From the NCBI GenBank assembly GCA_009702525.1, contig WLHW01000004.1:1-28030 (forward strand): a stretch of DNA of 28,030 nt, written 5' to 3'. A program made the translations under genes and the position numbers. Under the pieces are notes generated by a model that made no database searches, was not told the DNA's origin, and worked only from the letters and a program-made list of their open reading frames with translations. Positions 16,911-23,319 of this stretch are shown piece after piece (the first letter of the stretch is position 1; each line of letters starts with the position of its first letter). Origin of the DNA: Actinomycetota bacterium. Lineage in GTDB: Bacteria; Actinomycetota; Actinomycetes; Nanopelagicales; Nanopelagicaceae.

Positions 16911-17939
16911 TTACTTGAGTGATGAAGTGCCGATAGAGCGAAGATCTTCACAACCTTGTACAACGCGTGCGGCCATTCCGGCTTCAGCGGCCTTACCCCA
17001 CGCGCGTGGGTCATAACTCTTTTTGTTTCCAACTTCGCCGTCGATTTTTAACACGCCGTCATAGTTCTTGAGCATGTGATCAACAACTGGACGGGTAAAG
17101 GCATACTGAGTATCGGTATCGATATTCATCTTAATTACACCGTAATCAAGTGATTCGCGGATCTCTGAGAGCAATGAACCTGAACCACCATGAAAAACAA
17201 GGTCCATTGGCTTACTTCCGGCGGGTAGACCCAACTTCTTCGACACTGCTTCTTGCAGAGTTGCCAAGATTTTTGGTTGTAAGACAACATTGCCTGGCTT
17301 ATATACACCGTGAACGTTTCCGAAAGTCGCTGCTACTAAGTAACGCGCATCGGTTCCAAGGGTTTCAATTGTCAGTAATGCATCTTCTGGGTGTGAATAA
17401 AGTTTGGCGTCATGTTTTGCTTCAATGCCATCTTCTTCGCCACCAACAACTCCGATTTCAATCTCAAGAATTGTTCGAGCAGCAATTGACATATCTAACA
17501 TCTCTTTTGCAACTTTCATATTCTCAGTCATGGAGACGGCTGAGCCATCCCACATATGTGAGTTAAAGAGTGGTGCTTTACCGGATGCAATACGTTCAGC
17601 GCCAAATGCTAAAAGTGGGCGCATGAAACCATCTAACTTTTCAGCTGGGCAGTGATCGGTGTGAATTCCGATGTTGACGTTGTAGTTTTTTGCAACTACA
17701 TGCGCGTATTCGGCGAGCGCAACTGCGCCATCAACCATCTTTTTTACAGTTGAGCCCGACGCGTATTCAGCCCCGCCCCATGAAAATTGAATGATTCCAT
17801 CTGACTCAGCTTCGGCGAAACCACGAATAGCTGCAGTGATAGTTTGAGATGAAGAAACGTTAATCGCTGGATAAGCAAAGGCGCCTTTCTTGGCGCGATC
17901 CAACATGTCAACATAAATTTCAGGGGTTGCAATTGGCAC
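16911..17939 (-). CDS. fba: Class II (zinc) fructose-bisphosphate aldolase
   Basis: Reversible cleavage of fructose 1,6-bisphosphate to triose phosphates in glycolysis and gluconeogenesis. The 342-residue protein is of the class II type: GAFAYPAINVSS near the N-terminus, the zinc-binding HTDHCPAEK with His93 and His96, EIGVVGGEEDG, TFGNVHGVY, FHGGSGS and KMNIDTDTQYAF. The GTG start has an AGGAG site six bases upstream. A strong terminator pointing leftward lies 118-144 bases upstream of the start, so fba either has its own promoter or is under attenuation. Confidence 0.97.
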   Translation of the reverse strand: MPIATPEIYVDMLDRAKKGAFAYPAINVSSSQTITAAIRGFAEAESDGIIQFSWGGAEYASGSTVKKMVDGAVALAEYAHVVAKNYNVNIGIHTDHCPAEKLDGFMRPLLAFGAERIASGKAPLFNSHMWDGSAVSMTENMKVAKEMLDMSIAARTILEIEIGVVGGEEDGIEAKHDAKLYSHPEDALLTIETLGTDARYLVAATFGNVHGVYKPGNVVLQPKILATLQEAVSKKLGLPAGSKPMDLVFHGGSGSLLSEIRESLDYGVIKMNIDTDTQYAFTRPVVDHMLKNYDGVLKIDGEVGNKKSYDPRAWGKAAEAGMAARVVQGCEDLRSIGTSSLK

Positions 17940-18056
17940 GGTCTGCTCCTATTGGCTCTGGTGTAAAACTCTAGGAGAGCGCTTCGTTGAACCATCTAGA
18001 GGCTTACGGCCAATCCTCTCACTTACCCGCCCTTGCGCACAAAAGCGGCACGAAAA

Positions 18057-18083
18057 AGCCCCCAAGGCGTGCCCTTGGGGGCT
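18057..18083 (-). terminator. Strong rho-independent terminator (leftward)
   Basis: Perfect 11-bp stem: AGCCCCCAAGG at 18057-18067 pairs with CCTTGGGGGCT at 18073-18083 around a 5-base loop. Read on the minus strand the stem is followed by TTTTT (18056-18052 plus the stem's last base), the classical intrinsic layout. It begins 9 bases after the stop codon of the 35-residue ORF and lies upstream of fba. Confidence 0.92.
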
Positions 18084-18091
18084 ACTCGCTC

Positions 18092-18199
18092 CTACATGAA
18101 GCTCTTCAAGGCGTTGCTCAAAAAGCGGGCAAGGGCTGCGACCAGTGTGGGGTTGCTCAGCAGCTTTAGAAAAAGCAGGATGAAAGTTGCAATACTCAT
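18092..18199 (-). CDS. Small hydrophobic cationic peptide (35 aa), function unknown
   Basis: A 35-codon ORF beginning MSIATFILLFLKLL and ending FLSNALKSFM. It contains nine Leu and four Phe, three basic residues (Lys12, Arg25, Lys32) and no acidic residue, so it would be membrane-inserting or amphipathic. AAAGGAG lies 4 bases before the ATG, and an excellent intrinsic terminator begins 9 bases after the TAG. Together these look like a complete stand-alone gene. It is divergent from acs and upstream of fba on the same strand. I know no family for it. Alternatives are a leader peptide of an attenuator controlling fba/pur, or a toxin-like peptide. That it is translated is inference from the signals. 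Confidence 0.6.
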   Translation of the reverse strand: MSIATFILLFLKLLSNPTLVAALARFLSNALKSFM

Positions 18200-18272
18200 A
18201 TGACTCCTTTCGTTGGGTGCTGCGCATTTTGGTTGAGCGTGCGGAATGAGAAAGACCACGCCCCACACTCTG

Positions 18273-18299
18273 TTGATAACAATGACAAACGGGTAATCT
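18273..18299 (+). promoter_or_regulatory. Promoter candidate for acs, probably leaderless
   Basis: TTGATA (18273-18278) and TAATCT (18294-18299) are separated by 15 bases, a short spacer. TAATCT ends 8 bases before the ATG at 18308, so transcription would begin at or next to the start codon. No Shine-Dalgarno sequence precedes the ATG, which agrees with a leaderless mRNA. Confidence 0.42.
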
Positions 18300-18307
18300 C
18301 ACTCGTT

Positions 18308-20263
18308 ATGAGCCAAGAGTCATTAGAGAACTTATTAAGCGAAGAACGCCACTTCTCACCGAGTCCTGAGTTTGCTGCGCAGGCAAATGCGCAAGCCGAT
18401 GAGTATTCGCATGCCAATAAGGATCGACTGGCATTTTGGGAGCTTCAAGCTAAAGCACTCGTCTGGGACAAACCGTGGAGCCAGGTTTTAGATTGGCAAC
18501 CTCCATACGTCAAATGGTTTGTAGACGGAAAATTAAATGCATCGGTCAACGCACTTGATCGTCACGTTGCAGAAGGTCGAGGAGACCGAGTCGCTTTTCA
18601 TTTTGAAGGTGAACCTGGTGATACGCAAACAATTACGTACGCCGCACTTTTGACCGAAGTTAAAAAAGCGGCAAATGCATTAATAGAAATTGGAATCAAG
18701 GCCGGTGATCGTGTTGCAATTTATATGCCGATGATTCCTGAAGCGGCAATTGCCATGTTGGCGTGTGCGCGCATTGGTGCACCACACTCGGTTGTCTTCG
18801 GTGGATTTTCTGCTGATGCACTGTTGTCTCGTATTCAAGATGCTGATGCAAAGTTAGTTATCACTGCAGATGGTGGATTTAGAAAAGGTGCAGCTTTTGC
18901 TCTTAAGCCTGCCGTTGATGACGCTCTCAAAGGCCAACATAATGTAGAAAAAGTATTAGTTGTTCAACGCACTAAACAAGAAACAGCTTGGACTGATCGT
19001 GATATTTGGTGGCATGACATTGTTGGCCGCCAATCTGAAGAGCATGTCGCCGAAAGCTTTGATGCCGAACATCCATTATTTATTTTGTACACATCAGGGA
19101 CTACCGCTAAGCCCAAAGGTATTTTTCACACAACGGGTGGCTATTTAACGCAGGTTGCCTATACCCACAAGGTTGTCTTTGATATCAAGCCCGAAACCGA
19201 TGTTTACTGGTGCACGGCCGATGTTGGTTGGATTACAGGACATAGCTATGTTGTTTATGGGCCGCTAATTAATGGTTCAACGCAGGTTATGTATGAAGGA
19301 ACCCCAGATACCCCTCATAAAGGCCGTATTTTTGAGCTCGTTGAAAAGTACGGAGTCACGATTTTGTATACCGCTCCAACTTTGATTCGTACATGGATGA
19401 AGTGGGGCGATGAATTCCCACAGGCACATAACTTGGAAACACTTCGTTTGCTTGGAAGCGTTGGCGAACCAATCAACCCTGAAGCATGGATGTGGTACCG
19501 AGAAATAATTGGTGGAAGCCGATGCCCAATCGTTGATACGTGGTGGCAAACCGAAACCGGCGCCATCATGATTTCTCCACTTCCTGGCGTCACTGCAACT
19601 AAACCAGGATCTGCAATGCGCTCAATTCCTGGAATCAGTACGCAGGTTGTCGATGACTCTGGAAAACCCGTCGGTGATGGTCACGGCGGTTATTTGATTC
19701 TTGATCAACCATGGCCGTCAATGCTTCGCGGTGTGTGGGGTGAAGATGAGCGTTACAAAGAGACGTATTGGTCACGCTTTAAAGATATTTACTTTGCAGG
19801 AGATGGCGCAAAGTTAGATGATGAAGGTTCAATTTGGTTATTGGGTCGCGTTGATGACGTAATGAATGTTTCTGGTCACCGCATTTCAACTACCGAAGTT
19901 GAGTCAGCGCTAGTTTCCCATGAAGCCGTTGCAGAAGCAGCTGTAGTCGGTGCCGCTGATGCAATGACAGGTCAAGGAATTGTGGCCTTTGTTATTTTGC
20001 GTGGAGGTATTGCACATGCAAATGGTGAAGAACTCAATATCCAACTTCGTAACCATGTTGCGAAAGAGATTGGTGCAATTGCTAAACCGCGTCAGATTTT
20101 GATAGTCAATGAACTGCCTAAAACTCGAAGTGGCAAAATTATGCGTAGATTACTGCGTGATGTTGCTGAAGATCGTGTAGTTGGAGATGCCACAACATTG
20201 GCCGATCCAAATGTGATGAAGTTGATTTCAGAGGGACTTCAAAGTGCCAAGGATGAGGATTAA
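18308..20263 (+). CDS. acs: Acetyl-CoA synthetase (AMP-forming)
   Basis: Activates acetate with ATP and CoA to acetyl-CoA via acetyl-AMP. The 651-residue protein is of normal Acs length, with the adenylate-forming signature YTSGTTAKPKG, VDTWWQTETG, SGHRISTTEVESAL and the C-terminal PKTRSGKIMRR. The lysine there, Lys610, is the site acetylated in Salmonella Acs (Lys609), so activity is probably acetylation-controlled. The frame is open back to 18200, but the added residues have no Acs counterpart; MSQESLENLL at 18308 is the natural start. The stop overlaps the convergent TlpA-like gene by four bases. A Crp-type regulator gene is nearby, and Crp control of acs is known in other bacteria; no site was recognised here. 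Confidence 0.97.
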   Translation: MSQESLENLLSEERHFSPSPEFAAQANAQADEYSHANKDRLAFWELQAKALVWDKPWSQVLDWQPPYVKWFVDGKLNASVNALDRHVAEGRGDRVAFHFEGEPGDTQTITYAALLTEVKKAANALIEIGIKAGDRVAIYMPMIPEAAIAMLACARIGAPHSVVFGGFSADALLSRIQDADAKLVITADGGFRKGAAFALKPAVDDALKGQHNVEKVLVVQRTKQETAWTDRDIWWHDIVGRQSEEHVAESFDAEHPLFILYTSGTTAKPKGIFHTTGGYLTQVAYTHKVVFDIKPETDVYWCTADVGWITGHSYVVYGPLINGSTQVMYEGTPDTPHKGRIFELVEKYGVTILYTAPTLIRTWMKWGDEFPQAHNLETLRLLGSVGEPINPEAWMWYREIIGGSRCPIVDTWWQTETGAIMISPLPGVTATKPGSAMRSIPGISTQVVDDSGKPVGDGHGGYLILDQPWPSMLRGVWGEDERYKETYWSRFKDIYFAGDGAKLDDEGSIWLLGRVDDVMNVSGHRISTTEVESALVSHEAVAEAAVVGAADAMTGQGIVAFVILRGGIAHANGEELNIQLRNHVAKEIGAIAKPRQILIVNELPKTRSGKIMRRLLRDVAEDRVVGDATTLADPNVMKLISEGLQSAKDED

Positions 20264-20784
20264 AGCTTCACTCCAAGATATTTAGAGGTGAGTGAAATTA
20301 GTTCTATTTCATTCTTAAACACGCCTATGTGCTTGTAGGCCACAGTTCCGTCTGCGCTAATAAACCACGTGACTGGAACTCCCATTCCAAAATACTCTCG
20401 TGAAGCTCCATCGGCGTCATAGAGATTAGGCCACGTTATTCCATTCTTTAGAACAAAGCTCTGTCCCGCTTTTATCGAGGACTCCTCTACGTCGACACCG
20501 ACCAACTGAACTTTCTCTTTACTCTTACTATAAAAAGATCTAAAAATTGGAAGCTCCTGCTTACATGGACCGCACCATGAACCCCACACATTAATAATTA
20601 TTGGGCCTTGTAATGCATTTACTGGAGCACCCGGACTTCCATCTAAACAGCCAAGCGCAATTGGTTTAGCAACGCTTTGACTTTGCAGGGTTGAACAAGA
20701 GACTAAATCTCCTGCAACATCTTTTGTTGATGATGAACAACTAGTTAGCAACAGAGTTATAGCTAACACAGCAATTCTTTTCAT
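20260..20784 (-). CDS. TlpA-like thiol:disulfide oxidoreductase, lipoprotein
   Basis: A 174-residue thioredoxin-fold protein for the cell envelope. The N-terminus (MKRIAVLAITLLLTSC) is a lipoprotein signal with lipobox LTSC, Cys16 being the lipidation site. The redox site WCGPC is at Cys71/Cys74 after IIINVWGSW. The cis-proline loop GVPVTWF and the GTVAYKHIG strand follow. This matches TlpA/ResA-type thioredoxins that reduce envelope disulfides, for example in cytochrome c maturation. The ATG overlaps the nth stop (ATGA). The same nth/TlpA-like pairing occurs in Mycobacterium (Rv3674c/Rv3673c, from memory). It overlaps acs convergently by four bases. Confidence 0.93.
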   Translation of the reverse strand: MKRIAVLAITLLLTSCSSSTKDVAGDLVSCSTLQSQSVAKPIALGCLDGSPGAPVNALQGPIIINVWGSWCGPCKQELPIFRSFYSKSKEKVQLVGVDVEESSIKAGQSFVLKNGITWPNLYDADGASREYFGMGVPVTWFISADGTVAYKHIGVFKNEIELISLTSKYLGVKL

Positions 20785-21479
20785 CTAAAATCCTCATCTG
20801 TCTTTAGAAGTAGTTTAGCTTTCTCGATATCCATTTCGCCTATTCCAACACTGGGGCATAACTTAGCCATTGGGCATATGCCACAAGCAGGTTTACGCGA
20901 ATGACAAATGCGGCGGCCATGCCAAATCATTCGTTGTGAAAGATTGGTCCACTCGGCTTGCGGAATTAACTCACCAACAATATGTTCAACTTTTACTGGA
21001 TCTTTTTCTACGGTCCAACCAAATCGGCGAGACAAGCGACCAAAGTGTGTGTCAACTGTGATTCCAGGAATATCAAATGCATGTCCTAAAACAACATTTG
21101 CAGTCTTACGTCCTACACCTGGCAAAGTAATTAACTCGTCGAGGGTTGAAGGTACTTCTCCTTGGAAATCAATCAGTATTTTATTCGCTAAGCCCTTAAT
21201 ATGACGGGCTTTGCTGTGATAAAAACCAGTCGAGAAGATTCGATGCTCTATATCGTGAATATCCGCACGCGCGAAGGCCTTTACGTTCTTATACTTCTTA
21301 AAGAGAGCTGGGGTTACAGTGTTAACTCTCTTATCTGTGCACTGGGCACTGAGAACTGTGGCAATAATTAACTCAAGTGGATTCGAAAAATCTAATTCGC
21401 AGCGTACGTCTGGGTAGGTTTTTGTGAGAACTCGGTACATAGCACGGGCCGCTTTCTGACTTTCTTTATCGGCGGGCAT
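20781..21479 (-). CDS. nth: Endonuclease III (base-excision DNA glycosylase/AP lyase)
   Basis: Removes oxidised pyrimidines and nicks abasic sites. In the 232-residue form, the helix-hairpin-helix LPGVGRKTANVVLGHAF carries catalytic Lys125, and VDTH carries catalytic Asp143, with the family spacing of 18. The C-terminal [4Fe-4S] loop has the C-x6-C-x2-C-x5-C pattern (CHSRKPACGICPMAKLC). A TTG at 21509 would add 10 residues and overlap the crp start; ATG 21479 is preferred, with a TANNNT box 6 bases upstream and no usable ribosome binding site. It is divergent from crp and coupled to the TlpA-like gene. Confidence 0.96.
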   Translation of the reverse strand: MPADKESQKAARAMYRVLTKTYPDVRCELDFSNPLELIIATVLSAQCTDKRVNTVTPALFKKYKNVKAFARADIHDIEHRIFSTGFYHSKARHIKGLANKILIDFQGEVPSTLDELITLPGVGRKTANVVLGHAFDIPGITVDTHFGRLSRRFGWTVEKDPVKVEHIVGELIPQAEWTNLSQRMIWHGRRICHSRKPACGICPMAKLCPSVGIGEMDIEKAKLLLKTDEDFR

Positions 21480-21484
21480 GGGGA

Positions 21485-21491
21485 TAAAGTA
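21485..21491. promoter_or_regulatory. Overlapping divergent -10 boxes of nth and crp
   Basis: TAAAGT (21485-21490, plus strand) ends 7 bases before the crp GTG. TACTTT (21491-21486, minus strand) ends 6 bases before the nth ATG. Both fit TANNNT and share five base pairs. Neither gene has a ribosome binding site at a normal distance. This predicts two leaderless mRNAs from mutually exclusive polymerase binding. No clear -35 elements are seen. Confidence 0.45.
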
Positions 21492-21497
21492 CTCCTC

Positions 21498-22181
21498 GTG
21501 ACCCTCCAAGACGATGTCTTCCGTAAAGCTCCACTTTTTACTGCCCTCGACGATGATGCCGCCGCCTCTTTGCGCGCTTCGATGGGCCCAGTAAAGATTT
21601 CAAAGGGAAGTGTCCTTTTTGCTGAAGGCGATGATGGCGATCATCTCTACGTAATCGTTGAAGGAAAGCTTAAGCTCGGAACTTCTAGTGGTGATGGTCG
21701 CGAAAACCTACTCTCGATTCTCGGTCCCGGTGAAATGTTTGGTGAACTGAGTCTTTTTGATCCAGGCCCACGAACATCAACTGCTACTGCAGTCACCGAT
21801 GCCAAACTGTTAAGTCTTGGCCATAAGGAGTTAATTCCATGGTTATCGGTAAACCCTGCTGTAGCTCTTCACTTATTAGAACGTTTGGCTCAACGTCTAC
21901 GTCGCACAAATGAAGCTGTTGGAGATTTAGTCTTCTCTGATGTTCCAGGTCGCGTAGCAAAAGCATTAATCGATCTTGGTGAGCGTTTTGGAAAACAAAC
22001 TCCTGAAGGTCTCTATGTTCACCATGACTTAACACAGGAAGAGCTTGCACAGCTAGTCGGTGCTTCTCGTGAAACGGTAAACAAAGCCTTGGCAGATTTC
22101 GCTGGTCGAGGTTGGTTAAAGCTGGATGGCCGTGCGGTATTAATTACTGACTTTGAACGTTTATCAAAGCGCGGTAAATGA
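21498..22181 (+). CDS. crp: Crp/Fnr family transcriptional regulator (actinobacterial Crp/GlxR type)
   Basis: A cyclic-nucleotide-responsive DNA-binding regulator of 227 residues. The N-terminal beta-roll contains GDHLYVIVEGKLKLG and the phosphate-binding cassette FGELSLFDPGPRTSTA at 81-96, matching cAMP-binding family members, in particular Arg-Thr-Ser. A dimerisation helix follows (LLERLAQRLRRTN). The winged helix-turn-helix is at about 178-200 (LTQEELAQLVGASRETVNKAL). It is the Crp/GlxR form that acts as a global regulator in Mycobacterium and Corynebacterium. The GTG start is chosen because the conserved N-terminus begins there. It is divergent from nth. An everted TCACA-N6-TGTGA repeat lies just downstream. 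Confidence 0.94.
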   Translation: MTLQDDVFRKAPLFTALDDDAAASLRASMGPVKISKGSVLFAEGDDGDHLYVIVEGKLKLGTSSGDGRENLLSILGPGEMFGELSLFDPGPRTSTATAVTDAKLLSLGHKELIPWLSVNPAVALHLLERLAQRLRRTNEAVGDLVFSDVPGRVAKALIDLGERFGKQTPEGLYVHHDLTQEELAQLVGASRETVNKALADFAGRGWLKLDGRAVLITDFERLSKRGK

Positions 22182-22194
22182 TCGAGCCCAACAG

Positions 22195-22235
22195 TCACAC
22201 TAAGTTGTGAGAGGTTCCGCGTTAAGTTACAACTT
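22195..22235. repeat. Cluster of inverted repeats between crp and the Rid gene
   Basis: TCACA (22195-22199) and TGTGA (22206-22210) are separated by six bases: Crp half-sites in everted orientation. AAGTTGT (22202-22208) is complementary to ACAACTT (22229-22235), extendable to 9 pairs with a G-T pair. AAGTT-AC-AACTT is a smaller repeat inside. No good T-run follows on either strand, so terminator function is weak at best. Confidence 0.4.
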
Positions 22236-22250
22236 CAGTTATAAGTGGTT

Positions 22251-22718
22251 TTAGTCGGTAATTTCGACCGTTAGCTCAATCTCTACTGGTGAATTCAGTG
22301 GAAGCTCTGCAATACCAACGGCGCTGCGAGCGTGTTTAGCTCCATCGCCCCAGATCGCTAAAAACAGTTCACTGGCGCCATTTACAACGAACGGTGCATT
22401 GATATAGCCAGATACTCCATTGACATAACCAACCACACGAACAATTTTTGTAATCTTGTTTACGTCGGCAACAGTCTCGACTGCAGCAAGTGCGTTAAGT
22501 GCGCAAAGCTGAGCTAGCTCTTTTGCACGCTCAGGAGTTATCTCGCCATCGACTTTTCCAACTCCAACCATTTCACCATTAACGAGTGGAAGTTGACCTG
22601 CAGTAAAGACAATGTTGCCTGTACGAATCGCTGGAACATAGGCAGCAACTGGCTTTGCAGCAATTGGAAGTTCAAGACCTAGTTCTGCAAGTTTTGCACG
22701 AACATCTATTGGATTCAT
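22251..22718 (-). CDS. Rid/YjgF family protein lacking the RidA catalytic arginine
   Basis: A 155-residue Rid-superfamily protein with the family strands PAIRTGNIVFTAGQLPL, the VVGYVNGVSGYI segment and a closing HARSAVGIAELPLNSPVEIE. RidA enzymes hydrolyse reactive enamines such as 2-aminoacrylate using an arginine in the VARLP segment. Here that position is Glu138 (IAELP), so classical deaminase activity is doubtful. It is longer than E. coli RidA (128) and resembles the mycobacterial Rv3678c-type subfamily. An in-frame extension to 22793 exists, but it overlaps the upstream DUF4177 gene in another frame and is not family-like. ATG 22718 overlaps the DUF4177 stop (ATGA). Confidence 0.9.
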   Translation of the reverse strand: MNPIDVRAKLAELGLELPIAAKPVAAYVPAIRTGNIVFTAGQLPLVNGEMVGVGKVDGEITPERAKELAQLCALNALAAVETVADVNKITKIVRVVGYVNGVSGYINAPFVVNGASELFLAIWGDGAKHARSAVGIAELPLNSPVEIELTVEITD

Positions 22719-22870
22719 TTGATTTCTCTTTTCATATAAGCAACAAGTTGTTCGCCAGTTCCTGGTGCTGGAATAACTTGAACGAGCTCCCAACCGTCAG
22801 AGCCCCATGTGTCCAAAATCTGCTTAGTTGCATGTGAAAGTAGCGGAACAGTGGCATATTCAAATTTCAT
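22715..22870 (-). CDS. DUF4177 family protein
   Basis: A 51-residue protein, MKFEYATVPLLSHATKQ followed by ILDTWGSDGWELVQV and a C-terminal QLVAYMKRE. The GWELV motif with an N-terminal FEY strand is the DUF4177 pattern, a small fold of unknown function. In mycobacteria an equivalent small gene (Rv3678A, from memory) also lies next to the Rid gene. An AAGGAAG site lies about 10 bases before the ATG. It overlaps the YqeY stop by ATGA and the Rid start by ATGA, so it sits in the middle of a coupled chain. Confidence 0.9.
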   Translation of the reverse strand: MKFEYATVPLLSHATKQILDTWGSDGWELVQVIPAPGTGEQLVAYMKREIK

Positions 22871-23319
22871 TTATTTAACGCTTCCTTTACTAAAGTGGAC
22901 ACTACGGAACCATCGGCCTTACCGGCGATTAAAGGTTTAATCGCACCCATAACTTTGCCCATATCACTTGGCCCAGCTGCGCCAGTTGATGCGATGGCAG
23001 TAGCGATCATCGCCTTGATGTCATCGGCGCTCAGTTGAGCTGGAAGATACTTAGCAATTACTTCACCTTCGGCCTTTTCAAGCGCGGCTTTATCAGCGCG
23101 GCCAGCGGTTTCAAATGCTTCTGACGCTTCGCGACGCTTCTTAGCTTCACGGGACAACACAGTAATAACTTCATCATCACTGAGTACGCGTGCCTCTTTG
23201 CCCGCGACCTCTTCATTTGTAATGGCGCTAAGAACCATGCGGATAGTTCCAGAGACAAGTTCATCTCTGCCGCGAATAGCCTCGGTTAAATCAAGTCGTA
23301 ACTGCTCTTTAATGCTCAT
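22867..23319 (-). CDS. GatB/YqeY domain protein
   Basis: A 150-residue protein matching YqeY: an N-terminal helical domain (RGRDELVSGTIRMVLSAITN) and a C-terminal domain related to the tail of GatB (YLPAQLSADDIKAMI, SDMGKVMGAIKPLIAGKADG). The GatB tail binds tRNA in the amidotransferase, but the role of stand-alone YqeY is not settled. The length is typical. It is coupled on both sides by ATGA overlaps, with asd upstream and DUF4177 downstream. Confidence 0.94.
   Translation of the reverse strand: MSIKEQLRLDLTEAIRGRDELVSGTIRMVLSAITNEEVAGKEARVLSDDEVITVLSREAKKRREASEAFETAGRADKAALEKAEGEVIAKYLPAQLSADDIKAMIATAIASTGAAGPSDMGKVMGAIKPLIAGKADGSVVSTLVKEALNK

Larger units (their letters stand above)
17940..18307. 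other. Intergenic region between fba and acs (368 bases)
   Basis: This is the largest gap between long genes in the window. It holds the 35-residue ORF (18092-18199), its terminator (18057-18083), and the presumed promoters of fba, the small ORF and acs. For fba the only promoter-like pair seen on the minus strand is weak (TTCAAC, 18 bases, TTTACA, about 30 bases before the ribosome binding site). The 8-mer CAAGGCGT occurs at 18063-18070 inside the terminator and again at 18107-18114 inside the ORF. No RNA gene was recognised. Confidence 0.6.

Noticed and set aside
17150..17566. 138-codon open frame on the plus strand
   Set aside because: Antisense within fba; no ribosome binding site and no recognisable protein.
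18092..18199. Type I toxin-antitoxin locus
   Set aside because: The peptide composition would allow it, but no antisense RNA promoter or repeat typical of such loci was seen, so it is left as an unknown small ORF.
18200..18307. N-terminal extension of Acs
   Set aside because: Residues unlike Acs; the region is divergent promoter DNA and carries the ribosome binding site of the small ORF on the other strand.
21480..21509. TTG start adding 10 residues to Nth
   Set aside because: Rare start codon, overlap with the crp start, and no ribosome binding site; ATG 21479 fits the family length better.
22202..22250. Intrinsic terminator for crp
   Set aside because: The stem is AT-rich with a 20-base loop and only a TTTT run some 11 bases later; not a convincing terminator.
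22719..22793. N-terminal extension of the Rid gene
   Set aside because: It overlaps the DUF4177 gene in another frame, encodes no conserved residues, and the ATG at 22718 forms the usual ATGA overlap.
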